Assembly: GCA_002633005.1 (NCBI GenBank)
Contig: NMRA01000153.1
Location: 734,067 to 798,066 of the forward strand
DNA length: 64,000 nucleotides
Origin: Phoronis australis
Lineage: Eukaryota; Phoronida; Phoronidae
Direction: 5' to 3'
The notes beneath the pieces were generated by a model, which was not told the DNA's origin, searched no databases, and was given only the letters and a program-made list of their open reading frames with translations. Shown here one piece after another: positions 11,601 to 22,325 of this stretch; position 1 is the first letter of the stretch, and the number at the start of each line of letters is the position of its first letter. Position numbers and translations under genes: made by a program.

Positions 11601-14364
11601 TAGGAAATTGAGTGACAAATAACGTTTAAGCAAGATTACCGGTAATACACAAAGCCTAGACCTAAAAATATACCGTAATAGATGTTTACGGGTCAGCCTA
11701 CTTCGGGAGATGTGAGACGTATCGCTCGGTACGTCAGACGGGTAATTTTTCACGACCAGGTCCCCAACTAAAGGGTGTCTTGTCCAATTGCATTCTCACT
11801 TCGGGAATTGTAGGAACAAAGTGGCATTTTACTGGAACAAAACTCTGCGACGAAGGGTTGACCGACTTTTTTCATGACGGCGGTCCCCTGTTCGTGTTCT
11901 CTCATCGAAGTCGTGGGCGCCTCATTTTTCCGCGGGCTTCACCCCATTGAACATTCCCGGTTAAAATTAGCCGAATAACACAGCCACATATAGGCCTATG
12001 TTCACTTTGTAAATAAATGAGCATTGCATACAATGCGTTCGTGACGACTTAATTACCATATTGTGATAACCAGGTCGGTCGTGACACCAACGGCAGTCGC
12101 TATCCTTTGGGTTGGTTTCCCTTCGCCATTCTAATGTTTCCAGTAAACATTTCTCCGCCTCGTCGATATTCCAGTTTGTTGACTTCAAATATCTTGTTAC
12201 CCTGCGTGTGTAAAATTATAAATATCTGCAGGTACGCTGTTAATGCGATAAACGATACCATTCTTTCCTGTATCAACAAGCGTATCAAGTCTACAAATTA
12301 TCACGAGGCGGAATGATCACGTAAATATACTCTGTCTAAATCATTTTATTTAAAAGCGGATTTTAACGTTTTAGATTAGTCGAAACTCATGCCCAAATAA
12401 TGCTCATTCAACACAACTCCAAATGTGTTTAAACTTTGGTGATTTTTTTAATTTAATTGATATTTTTGGTGGTGCTCCACAATATTCTCATTTGCTATAA
12501 TAGCACCAGTACTTTATAATTAACACAGCCTTGTCAGTGTAGCGCAATATGTTCTAGCCAAAATACCAATCCATTATGGAAACAGTTTTTAAAATGTTTC
12601 ATGTAGATTAAAAAATCTACACTAAACATTTTTATTTTCAGACATTTTCAAAGTAGGAGAAAAGTCCGTGCCGCAAAAATTACTGGGATTATGGGAGGTC
12701 ATGCTGTAGTCCTTGTGAAACATGTTTATGTAAACGTATTTCTATTGCCTATATGTCCATAGTTCGGTAACAGCCCCTCTCTTTCACAAATTTTGCAGCT
12801 TCAAACCCAGCCTTTCGTTATTTGTCATGAGAGTTATATAATCTGGTGACAGCGAAGGTAAACAATGTCCCAAGGACATGTTGAGCAGGCGAGAGTTGGA
12901 AATTTATTTGCTCCATTGATGGTCAATGGTAACCGAAGTACCGTGGTTTGGTCATTATACGTATTTTAGTATGTTTTTTCGTTCGGGTCTTTGAACGGTA
13001 CGTGTGATGTGATGTCTTTGGCACAATGTCTATATTTATGCACTGTCACTTTATACTTTAATCATCCCAATGATCAAATATACTATAATAACCACAATAT
13101 CTTTGCAATGATCTCTACAATCTTTTTACGAGACAGACATGGTGGATAAGTGTGTCCCGCTTCTCTTGACTATGACGTCATGGTGCTAGCCAGTGGCTGT
13201 GCAGCGGAACTTTCTTCTGAATTATCGAGCTGGTTTTCCACGTGCTAAGCGATATTATGCAACGAGATGACGATTTTGTCACACTTCCCGTGTTCCCAGT
13301 TTAAATATGTATTTGCATGCTCCTAACTACAGTATGCTGATGCATAACAGGAACTAAACGACTATACCATTTTAACATAACCTATGCATGCGCGCACCCA
13401 AGGGGGGTGGTTCGGGGGGGCTCGAACGAGCGCCCCCATTTGGCGAAGTGGGTAAAAAGGTACGCCCTAGAGAAACAAAAAGTCCGAGAAAACGAGACAA
13501 AAGTCCTCTAAAAAGCCACAAACGCACAGTTAGTCACAGACCTGAATTAAGATGGTACCCCATTTTTTTTAGTCCTCCCGCTTTTTTGTTAGCAAAAGGT
13601 CCACTTTGTCAGAGATTCGAACACCCCATATTAAAGGCTGGGTGCGCGCATGCTATGCTAAACAAAGTGCAGTTGTGTAATCATTGCAAACTCGTTAATG
13701 TGAAAATCTACAAATAGGTGACATTTGCCCTAATGACGTAACTTGCGGGCTCACATAGCCCGCATCATGCAGTGTCATTCCCCAAAATCACGGTCACGAT
13801 ACTTACTGGACAGGTTCAGTGATTTGCAGCGGATCGTTCTTAAAAACATTTGACAATTATCAACCTACTTCATATTCAAATCGTTGTTGTGTTTCTAACT
13901 AATTTAGTCATGCAATCACAGAGATAAGGAATAAGCCTGCAAGTTCCACTATAAAAAAGGACACCAGATCATATTTTAGTCTACGAACACTCACATACAT
14001 ACTGTATACGACAAGGGCCATTGTCCACCAAATTTGACTCGAGGCACGACTAAAACAAATGACCAATCGCGTGCCACTCTTCGAGAACTTTCACAAAATC
14101 CGGCACTTCGACAAGCGTCACCACCTAGTTGATATCACTCAGAACTGCGGAATCAACTTTGTTACATAGCGAGGAATTTTTTAAGGAATTTCATTGCCTC
14201 ATCTCGTGGGAACTAGGGTTTGGCGAATTCCCTAAAAGGAGAGTTTAGTATCTCTCTAACGACACTTACGTTTCGATAGTTATGAATTGTTCGTCCTTCA
14301 GAGGCGGAGTATTTTCCAGTCTTTGTGATAACTCAGCAATGAGTTGTCCTCTGTCTTCGCTCAT
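8119..14364 (-). CDS. CRAL-TRIO (Sec14-like) domain protein, four coding exons
   Basis: Coding exons 14364-14270, 12201-12057, 11506-11329 and 8693-8119 join in phase to 330 aa plus stop. All junctions have GT donors and AG acceptors. The start exon gives MSEDRGQLIAEL. Exon 2 gives a CRAL/TRIO-N helical region (RYLKSTNWNIDEAEKCL, then LEWRRE). Exons 3-4 give the lipid-binding lobe (DELGRPVIY, then WTFVIDCTG, then YPERLGQVIVV and the FL-P-TL-KI segment), and then a non-domain acidic tail (DEDSDSEEM). This family binds phosphoinositides, tocopherol or retinal-type lipids in a closed pocket and moves them between membranes; the ligand cannot be told from sequence. A splice acceptor (caatttgcag) 11 bp upstream of the ATG implies a non-coding 5' exon. 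MITEs sit in introns 1 and 3. The family is certain, the orthologue is not. Confidence 0.88.
8721..8856. mobile_element. MITE (CATGGGCGGCGCA termini), TSD tgtta
   Basis: 136-bp element with perfect 13-bp inverted ends catgggcggcgca / tgcgccgcccatg. It is flanked by the 5-bp direct repeat tgtta (8716-8720 and 8857-8861). Inside, a gc-gtagcactgaaaaa segment occurs twice. A second copy lies at 9641-9783. Confidence 0.85.
8862..9183. other. Intronic spacer, nothing recognised
   Basis: AT-rich sequence within intron 3 of the CRAL-TRIO gene, between a MITE and a minisatellite. Confidence 0.4.
9184..9630. repeat. Minisatellite (agctgtgtgaagcgtaagaccatat), higher-order 25/36/25 bp
   Basis: Units of 25 bp alternate with a 36-bp variant carrying extra actgag and agggcct segments. 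An approximately 86-bp block (25+36+25) occurs twice before the array decays. The array is split by the hAT-type MITE at 9411-9554. It lies in intron 3 of the CRAL-TRIO gene. Confidence 0.85.
9411..9554. mobile_element. hAT-like MITE (CAGAGGCGGAT...ATCCGCCCCTG), TSD agctg
   Basis: 144-bp element with imperfect inverted ends and G-runs inside. It is inserted in the 25-bp array, where agctg is present once per unit but occurs on both sides of the element (9406-9410, 9555-9559), giving a clean 5-bp duplication. The termini match the 2.4-kb element at 19744-22120, which carries a hAT transposase relic. Other copies lie near 22998-23093 and 56551-56706. Confidence 0.85.
9641..9783. mobile_element. 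MITE (CATGGGCGGCGCA termini), second copy
   Basis: Same family as 8721-8856, with ends catgggcggcgca and tgcgccgcccgtg (one mismatch). The flanks taagt and taaat are a near-match 5-bp duplication. Confidence 0.75.
9784..10832. other. Intronic sequence, nothing recognised
   Basis: AT-rich part of CRAL-TRIO intron 3. gaaacagtcccaaatagggactca (10281-10304) and its inverted relative gactcatctgaggtccc/gagtccctatttgggactgtttca (near 10625-10670) form inverted repeats about 390 bp apart, suggesting another decayed short transposon spanning roughly 10280-10670. Confidence 0.4.
10833..11205. mobile_element. MITE with CGGGATTTTCCGTAGATAAG inverted ends
   Basis: Twenty-base inverted ends (cgggattttccgtagataag at 10836-10855; cttatctacggaaaatcccg at 11183-11202). 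The interior has repeated gggcgtttattcgg segments in both orientations. A diverged relative of this interior appears near 20620-20740. The target duplication is unclear. It lies in CRAL-TRIO intron 3. Confidence 0.75.
11329..11506 (-). CDS. CRAL-TRIO gene, coding exon 3
   Basis: 178 nt between acceptor ttctcag and donor GTAAAT. It encodes GFDELGRPVIYACIAQ and STWTFVIDCTG, the first strands of the lipid-binding lobe. Confidence 0.88.
12057..12201 (-). CDS. CRAL-TRIO gene, coding exon 2 (CRAL/TRIO-N helices)
   Basis: 145 nt between acceptor cacgcag and donor GTAATT. It completes the split Thr codon of exon 1 and encodes TRYLKSTNW and EWRRETNPKD, typical of the N-terminal helical subdomain. Confidence 0.85.
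12202..13386. other. CRAL-TRIO intron 1, no gene seen
   Basis: AT-rich intron sequence without coding features. The only structured element of the intron is the MITE that follows. Confidence 0.4.
13387..13652 (+). mobile_element. MITE (CATGCGCGCACCCA termini), TSD ctatg
   Basis: 266 bp with perfect 14-bp inverted ends catgcgcgcaccca / tgggtgcgcgcatg. Perfect 5-bp duplications ctatg lie at 13382-13386 and 13653-13657. The interior shares tttggcgaagtggg, aaaaagtccgagaaaa and aaaggctggg with the other copies. Confidence 0.9.
14270..14364 (-). CDS. CRAL-TRIO gene, coding exon 1
   Basis: 95 nt from the ATG (reverse complement of 14362-14364) to a strong donor GTAAGT (14269-14264). It ends in phase 2. 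An acceptor just upstream of the ATG shows that the 5' UTR is split. Confidence 0.8.
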
Positions 14365-16124
14365 TACGAAGAAAACTGCAAATTGTAAATGTACAATCTA
14401 CGTTTGAAAATATAATTGAGGAAGATGCAATAGTGAGTAAATAAGTGCGATAGAGGATATCACCTCTAGCGTCCCGCAGTCTTCGCTGTGGATGTTTGTC
14501 ACTATATCGCTTTCCAATGAAAAATACCCATTGCGCCCTGTCCAACGTTGTTGTGGGCCTCTATTATATCATTCAAATAAGCCATGTATTGTTCGATTAG
14601 ACATACAAGTCTCGACCTCCACATATATGTGTTGTCGTCATCACTTACACTGAAGTACATCTGTGTTGCCTGATCCCCAAACAGACGAAGCCGGCAACTT
14701 CAACTCCAGGCGCTGTGTCAAAGCAGCTATGATTGATATCGCAACCAGCGAAATACATTCAGTTAGGCGGTTGGGAAATGACAAAGGACCCTATAGTGCT
14801 AAGCTACATTCCCAAATATATGTAACTCGCTGGTAATTCGACTTACTTCCTGTAATTTTGCACAGTATATGGTAGTTTCATCTTCATTGGTGCAATTTTC
14901 TAAAATATTAACACGTGCTAAAGCGAGTAAACCCCCCCTTTCTGTCAAATACGTTTTGATTTAAACCATTTTACCGTCGGACATTGGTCTCAAATTGATC
15001 ACGTTGGGAATCTGGAAACTCTACCGTGAAAAGCTTGTTGTCAAGTTTCCTTCTCTAGGACACGAAGCTACGAAAGTTTTCAATGAACATCTTATGTGGT
15101 TGAGAATCATTTTTGACAGCACTGACACTCAGTCCTCTGTTTCTAACTCAGTCAACAATGGCGTGTATCATCTTACTGATAGAAGTATTTGGTCAAAGTT
15201 TGATCTCCACATATTAACCACATGCGGGTACGTATTTACAATCAATTAAAAGCATGCCATTATCTTGTATCTCTGACATCAAGAGCATTTTAAGCAACAA
15301 TTTATGGTTCTGAAGACGGGCTTCCACATCAGCTGCTTTCCTTCCCCATAAATTGTTTAATCTCGATTTAACACAATTCTTTGCCGAACTATTTTTCAGC
15401 TGGACTCATGAAAAAGTCATTGATTTCCAAAATTCACGTTGAGCCGACTCGCGGTCGAGCCGGCCTCGCCACCTGGTGACTGATGGGTTGAAAATTCAGG
15501 TATCCAAGATTCCTGCATCACTCATACAAAAGGTTGTTATTTCTATCCATTTTCGAGTCCGCATCCTAATCTTCAGGAACACCCCCATCAAAAATATAGT
15601 CGAGTGCCCCCCAGGAGAAGCATGCATATACATGCCAAGGTCGCACCAAATGGTGGTTTCAACATTGCTAAGTAATCTCCCGTATAGTTTCAAACAACTG
15701 CGGGCTGGAGTCAATGAGAAGTCCTAGAGATCTAGGACTGATGTATGGTATATATGCATGTAATGACATGTTGGCTGTTTGTCCATGTATAATGCATATA
15801 GATCATAAACTCACGACAATATTTGTCACTACTTCATTCTAGCCCCCCTCTTCGCATGGCGAGACTATATGGAAGGCCAACTAGCGGAAAAAAGTCCAGG
15901 ACACATATGTGATTCTGCAGTGATAATGACCAGCCGGGTCCAGGTAGCCTAACGTTTTGAGCCACCTGTCAACTGCAGTAACGAGCGTCTCTACTCAAGC
16001 CCAGAAAAAATCGTTTAGTTTGTCTGATGATACCTGAATGACTTGGTATTCAATACCAGTGAGATTAGAAGTGCGTCCACTGAAAACAAAGTAGCGAGTA
16101 CTTTTCACAGAAAGCGAGTATCCA
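14365..16124. other. Probable upstream region of the CRAL-TRIO gene, no gene seen
   Basis: It should contain the non-coding first exon(s) and promoter of the minus-strand CRAL-TRIO gene. I could not place the exon confidently. Short open frames at 14995-15249 and 15476-15727 show no family features. Confidence 0.35.
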
Positions 16125-16328
16125 CATGCGCGCACCCATTTGGCGAAGTGGGCAAAAAGGTCCGCCCCTGTGAGACAAAAAGTCCGAGAAAATGGGACAA
16201 AAGTCCACTAAATAAGCGCAAACACGCACTTCACAATGGTGTTCCCCCCCTTTTTTTTAGTTCACCCCCAAAAGGTCCACAACATCAGGAATTCGAGCCC
16301 CCCATATTGAAGGCTGGTTGCGCCCATG
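16125..16328 (+). mobile_element. MITE (CATGCGCGCACCCA termini), TSD atcca
   Basis: 204-bp copy with left end catgcgcgcaccca and decayed right end ggttgcgcccatg. Perfect 5-bp duplications atcca lie at 16120-16124 and 16329-16333. Confidence 0.88.
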
Positions 16329-18365
16329 ATCCAGTCCGCTTGATAAGTTGGGCCTACGGTGCTCAGCTGGGATCTCACGGTACCTACTGTATATAAAGAC
16401 CAACCCACGCACGTGTGTACATAGCATATGTATGATTATTACCAGCATATAGACACAATTCTCGTCTCGGCATTACACGAATTGTACTGCTGCGGCTGTT
16501 AGAGTACGAGACTTTCGGAATCCTCATATTGGCTCTTGGACATCAATAATACAACTATAGAGTCGGCTGTCTATAACTGACCTGCGGGGTCGACTGTTTC
16601 TCGAAGATTCTACGCGGCGGCATTAACCTGTTGCGCGAAATCAAGATAAAAAGTCAGAAAATGTGTTTATAACTGAGTCAGGAAGACAAAAATCCGTAGC
16701 CTGCTCGGGAGCAGATTAAAAGCCTACCTGAAGACACAGAAATCCGTTTTGGCTGTACGTATGAACTCTCCCAGAAACAGGTCCACGGCCGCAATATCAC
16801 AAGGTCCACACTGTGTTGATTGATACACACATATGTATACAAAGACGCGTACGAGTGGCCTTCTTTTGTCTATTTTGACCTTGCCTAATGTATACAGCGT
16901 ACAGGCGCCGCTAAACTACAGCCTAGCTGTAAGAATTCGAAATACAAAACATGAAAATCTAGTTGAGATTTAACCAACTTTGGGACATCAAATCTCAGGT
17001 TCAGATTCAAACGAGACGCTGCCTGGATTCGTTTTGTTTAATTGTATAATGTCCCACATTCGTTTAAAATGAGGAGCATCGCAAATATAGAACTTCTGGG
17101 ATTATTATACAAGTCTCGAATATAGCATAACGCTAATTTTGAGAAATGTAACTACGATTCTGAAAGTAAGAAATATTTGTATGCAAAAGAAATTTGGCCA
17201 TTTTAGAAATAACATTTTGCTATGAATATAGTGTACCCCACTTCGTTTTACTGAGATATATGGTCGCGTCACTCAATTAATGACCGACTGGTATGAAGCG
17301 ACTCAGAGCTTTCTAATTACAAAAAATATGCCTTTACAGAGTTAAACTCCTTAATATTTTTCTGAACGCACAATCTTGTTGATACGTAGGGGTATTGTTG
17401 TGTTAAAACAAGACCAACAGACGTTTCGCGCCTGGAGGAAGTGCCCAACGTTCTTTTTATGTAACGTTCCCTACACGCCTAACTGAATACTGAACATCAA
17501 TGCCGACATGATATTCCCAGCGACACACCTGTTGCTTTTCTCAACAGACGACGCAAGCGTTGGGACACATCGTGACTTTCACCATCACCGTATATGAGAC
17601 GATTACACTATAGTTACCTGGCTGATGTGTTTATAGTTGAATTCTTTTATGACCATCAATTTGGATACGCTTGCCAACTGATATTTCGGTGCATCAGTTC
17701 GTCTGTCATGTATTGATCACGGTGTTGAATACAATGCCACGTTTGAACATATGGGTCTCAGGGCAGTAAGCTTTTGACATTCAGACAGCTGATAAATTAT
17801 TTCTAGGGGAGATAAATCGTAGAAGGCTTGAACATCGATGTCTGATCAGCTCTGACGCGGGTTTATAGGAGTAAAGAGGGGTCACAGATACCTCCAAAAG
17901 GTCTTCATTTATATGCAAAGATTGTATTTTTAATTTATTCCGTAATCCGGGATCATCCGAGAATGCACCCTTGAAATGAACGGAGTCTGTTTTCAACTCC
18001 GGGATATCTCAGCCAGTAATTTCTTAGTACCACACCGGGGTTCCGGTTTCCCGCGATGGAACACCTTGTGTATGTTTACATTATGAGAGGTTTTGGCGAG
18101 ACAGTACTCCATTTTGCCGGTAGGAAACAACGTCATCCACAGTTTCGGATGTTAGTAGGTTTTTGTAAAGTAAACTGTGCTTTCGTGTTCTATGATGCTG
18201 TATCAAAGTTCTACATTAAGTGGCGTCCAAACAGTTAGCTCAGATTGTATTTTTGTACTAAAATAAGTTTTTGTAGGCAAAGGTGTTGCCAAATACATGT
18301 ATGGAGGTTGATTAATTACTTTTCTGCTTAGCAATTAAAATAATCACTATTTCGCGCGATGAGTT
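16329..18365. other. Intergenic, nothing recognised
   Basis: No domain-bearing frame, RNA gene or clear repeat on either strand. Confidence 0.4.
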
Positions 18366-18610
18366 CGGTCATTTTAGTGAGTCATGATCGTGTATTCGGC
18401 ATGCTGTATGGGAGTGAACCGAGTTTGGGCGGACCCGTGTGTCGTGTTTCAACGTAAATTTAATGTGAGTCCGCGATCGTTTATTTTGAGTGAATGAATC
18501 GTGTTTTGTGAGTCCACTCCCGTGTATGTGAGTCAATGAACGGTGTTTACAGGTACGTGAGTCGTGTGTTGGTGTGTCCGACACCGTGTTTAGCAGTCCG
18601 TTAACCGTGT
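18366..18610. repeat. Degenerate tandem repeats around gtgagtc...cgtgt
   Basis: gagtcatgatcgtgta, gagtccgcgatcgttta, gagtgaatgaatcgtgt, gagtccactcccgtgta, gagtcaatgaacggtgt and gagtcgtgtgttggtgt follow one another every 28-40 bp. This is an old minisatellite that has diverged. Confidence 0.55.
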
Positions 18611-19613
18611 ACTTTAGTTACATTGAGCTTCATGGAAAATCCAACCCGGGTTCATCCCACATCACTGAGCATGCAACTTCGTTTGTGTATTGGCTTGGGC
18701 ACCAAGTCTCGTCACATTGAATATATGAGGCAGGTTGGCCAGTTTATGACTTATACTGTTACCGTAATTTATAGCAAAACATGCCTTGACGCAATATGGA
18801 ACACTAAATTAGGTCCAAAATTATTCTGATATGAAAAGTTGTAACCTAGCTAATTGTTTCAACCAAAATAACATTTTACTGAAATATGCATAAAACATCT
18901 TCCATACACCACGTTAGCTAATTGCCACCACAGCCATCGTGTTATTAACAATGTAATTTTTAGCTTCGGGGCAGCAAGTTTACTGATTCTAGAGGCCATC
19001 TATGCATCTGGTCCTCCGCTCCAAACACTGGAAAAGGGCTAAATCTTCCTCAAGGGCCTGGTCGTCACCCCCCGGGGTGGGTGTGTAAAAGTGTACTAAA
19101 CCCTGTTTTGATAATTTCTGCAATGGCGTCAATCTTCCAAGTCAAAGGCAGAAATGATCATTTCCCACAGCCGTTGCTAAAAGTGTAGGACAAACTTGCC
19201 AGTTTAGGAGACTTTGAAAGGACTGTTTTTTTTCCAATTTTCCTCCAAATTTTTGAGGGTTGTCGAAGGTTACAGACCGTTATTTCGTTTCAGAAAACTG
19301 GATGGAAGTCGTTTTTATGCGTTAATAGGCCAAAGCGGGTTTGGCATCCTTTTAATTGCACTGTTGCTGCCGACTTCCAGGTCGTCTTTGGAAGAGATCA
19401 ATAAGTTTGGATAATCTTTTTGTCCTTATAAAATTCGAAATATATCACATCGAATGACTGCTTGGTATACTTTCACTTCTCGCGATGACGTAACATGTAT
19501 AAGACCGGCACATAGCCTTGAACTCTGGTCAGAGTGATGTTGAAAATGAATATGTTTCGAGAACCAAATTTGCATGAGTCAAATACCCTACCTCGTGCCT
19601 GTTTCATCCTCGA
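18611..19613. other. Intergenic, nothing recognised
   Basis: No supported feature. Confidence 0.4.
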
Positions 19614-19623
19614 CTGTATGACA

Positions 19624-19684
19624 CTCGCTGGTTCCCTGCGTGCCGCTAGGTGGTTGCTACCACCTAGCAGGCCGAACCAGCGAG
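19624..19684. mobile_element. 61-nt hairpin flanked by 10-bp duplication ctgtatgaca
   Basis: Outer arms ctcgctggttc / gaaccagcgag (11 bp, perfect) and inner arms gctaggtggt / accacctagc (10 bp, perfect, 4-nt loop) make a nested stem-loop. Identical 10-bp copies of ctgtatgaca abut both sides (19614-19623, 19685-19694). A duplication this exact indicates insertion. The 9-10 bp size fits a Mutator-like transposition, but this is inference. Confidence 0.75.
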
Positions 19685-20807
19685 CTGTATGACATTGCCA
19701 ATCCAAAGAACCCCCATGTAACGCCCCATGCGCGCACCCAAGGCAGTGGCGGATCTACGGGGGGGGGGTTCAGGGGTTTAACCCCCCCTCGGGCCAGGAC
19801 CCAAAAATTAAAAAAAAAACAAAAGCGTCTCAAGCAAAACAAAAACGGCACCGCCAGCGTGTGTAAACCCCAAGTAAACCAACTTGGAAAAAATGAGAGG
19901 GGGGTTCACTCTGAAAATATAGTTTTTTTGCATTGTGAATTGCTGAGTCTTTGTGGCACATTGGCAAAACGCGCGGGGATTTATTGTGCGCGCGCTTCCG
20001 TCGACACTTCTGAAGTAGCCAAGCATTTTAGATGGATTCACCGCTGAAAGAGCAGTTCTATAGCTAATTTCTATAGGTAACTAGCTTTTTTACTCTAAGA
20101 TATGTTTTGATTTGATTAGGGGAAATACTGCGGTGCCGCAACCCTGATATTCAGGCGAATTGACGCACAACGTTTTTACCTCATCTGTCATGCCGTGTCA
20201 TTCTATTACACTCCACACGTTTGTAACTGATGTATAGTAAAGTTGTCTTACAATATCATACAGTGTACATGTACATGTAATATTGTGTACATGTACATGG
20301 AATATTTTTGAAAAAAATTCTTTTTCGGAAGAATTGCTATTGTGGCGGGCGCAGTGGTCTGGTCGCGAGTCCGTTTGAAGACACACTCTATAACAAGTTA
20401 TGTCTATACAAGGAATGACCAAGGGGGCACTCACATTGAGAAAGTGACTGCATTCGCGAAAAGTGTACAGTACCAGAAATTGCGGGGAGGCTGTTCTTTC
20501 ACAACAAAGTCTTGCGGGACTCGTGCGATGTTCAATAGACCTCCTAAGGAGCCCTAGTTCCGACCTCAACACCTACCGTCTGTCTACCTGCAATAAGCAC
20601 ACTGCGTCTTCTGTACTGGGAATTTCCGCAGAAAGGCTCACCCGATGAAACGCTCATGCCCATGGGCATTTATTTGATATTAGTACTTCGGGTTTCAAGC
20701 GTTCAGACATTGGGACGTTTATTTCGAAAATTGCAATAGGTCCTGGGATGCTTCGTCAAGGTTTGAAGTAGTCCATGATGAACGGATCAAATTGAGTTGC
20801 GCATATA

Positions 20808-21044
20808 AGTCTTTTGAATGGACTTGGCAACCTCAAGGGTCTTAGTGTCAACTGAGCTGCGAAACGAGATGCTGACATTGTAGAGGCTTACAAGCTCATT
20901 GACACAGCAGTTGACGAAGTGCAAGAGTTGGGAACAAACATCGAAGATATCTGGGTAGAATGGTTCCAAGACGAGCAAATCATTGGATCCGATATACAAA
21001 TTCCTCGGCAGTCTAGACAACAGAAGGACAGGACTAACGTATGA
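20808..21044 (+). pseudogene. hAT transposase remnant
   Basis: In frame from 20808 the reading is SLLNGLGNLKGLSVN, a stop, then AAKRDADIVEAYKLIDTAVD, and further on IQIPRQSRQQKDRTN. The pattern 'L..L...D.DIV.A..LID....' followed by an 'I.(I/M)PR...RQ..R.N' tract is characteristic of the hAT transposases related to ZMYM1/THAP0-like proteins. The internal stop and the missing N- and C-terminal parts show it is not functional. A gtatga after the RTN codons could be an old splice donor. Confidence 0.75.
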
Positions 21045-21105
21045 GTAACCACTGGGGATTAAAATTTTAGAGAGAAGTTTTCAATTCAAAATTTTTTGCA
21101 TAGTA

Positions 21106-21385
21106 CACTTTAGGTCTCGCGACGGACCAGGCCAGCTTGATTTGTGTACATGTTGAGTTTCAGTGTACTTCTGGTCCCTCGGCGAACTAGTCTTGTGATT
21201 TTTTTACCAAAGTGTGGTTTGTAAAACTATTTATCTCAGCCAGTACTGTTTGGTCCCGCGACAGATCGACTATTTTTATAGGGATAATAAGCACAGGTGT
21301 ACTCTTGGTCTCGTGACGGACCAGGTCAGCTTTTTGTGTACTCTCAGTGTACATCTGGTCCCTCTGCAAACTAGTCCAGTGTATC
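21106..21385. repeat. Internal duplication in the hAT element
   Basis: ggtctcgcgacggaccaggc with gtacttctggtccctcggcg (21113-21190) is repeated as ggtctcgtgacggaccaggt with gtacatctggtccctctgca (21308-21375), about 190 bp apart. A third partial, ggtcccgcgacagatcgac, lies at 21251. Confidence 0.65.
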
Positions 21386-22325
21386 TTTTCACGACTGTGC
21401 ACAGGGTGTTTTGGTTTCGTGAAACTGTTTTCAGATGATTTGTTTCCTGATAGATTTGACGTTTTTCAATTGTTGTCAACGTGATTCAGCTTAATAAAGT
21501 GATATATTGTCGCTTTTAATAATAGACTATGAGTTGAGAGCACCATCGTTCGCCAGTTTTTCTCGTAACGAGACAGAACACATGTTTATTTCCGGACTAA
21601 CAGTAGAGGTCCTCGTTCTTAAACAACTTGAGGCTGCTGTTACGCCGCGTTCATCTGATATTCAAGTTTTTACGCCCCGTCGGTGCTCCTTAATTATGCT
21701 CTTGAATATTTGGAAATTGTCTACACCCCTGTATACACACCACACTTTTTCGTATACGACTTTTCGTATGCTAAAAAGGTGTGTGTAAGCAGATGTTCCA
21801 ACAAAAATTTGTGCTGGTGGCGTGACTCATACCCAGATGTGCACAATATGGTTTCACGAAACTTATGTGCCAAGTTCATGTGACGAAATCGAGAAGAGTT
21901 TTTAATTATCTTAAGAAAAACTCCAGAGACATGTTAAGTGCCAGAAACTTACCAGGATGCATGGAAATTTCAATATTTGGCTAAAAAAACAATAAAATAT
22001 CTTACACGGGAGGGGAAACCCCCCCTCCCTGCCTCCCCCCGCTCGGCGCCACGCGCCTACGATTCGACCTTGGCGGGAATCCTAAACCCACCCCTTACTG
22101 AAAACGTAGATCCGCCACTGCAGGGGGTGCGAAGAGGGCAAAGATTCCTCCTCTGAGCGACAAAAAGTCCGAGAAAATGAGGCTAAAGTCCATTAAACAT
22201 GCGCAAAAGCGTAATTCACAGTACTGGTGCTTCTGTTTTTTTTTAGTCCGCCCACTTTTTGTTAGCAAGAGGTCAACAAAGTCAGGAATTCGAGCCACCC
22301 ATATTGAAGGCTGGGTGCGCGCATG

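Larger units (their letters stand above)
19744..22120 (+). mobile_element. hAT DNA transposon (2.38 kb), decayed
   Basis: Perfect 16-bp inverted ends cagtggcggatctacg (19744-19759) and cgtagatccgccactg (22105-22120). The flanks caagg / caggg are a 5-bp duplication with one mismatch. The element holds a broken transposase segment at 20808-21044. Its termini are shared with the short MITEs at 9411, 22998 and 56551, which are therefore probably mobilised by this group. Confidence 0.85.
19727..22325 (+). mobile_element. CATGCGCGCACCCA MITE split by a nested hAT insertion
   Basis: The left terminus catgcgcgcaccca is at 19727-19740 and the right part, ending tgggtgcgcgcatg, at 22121-22325 (with aaaaagtccgagaaaa and ttgaaggctggg as in other copies). 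The two halves are separated by the element at 19744-22120. The original MITE would have been about 220 bp. Confidence 0.85.

Noticed and set aside
19640-20047. 135-aa plus-strand frame
   Set aside because: It spans the hairpin insert, MITE end and hAT terminus, so it is a chance frame across unrelated elements.
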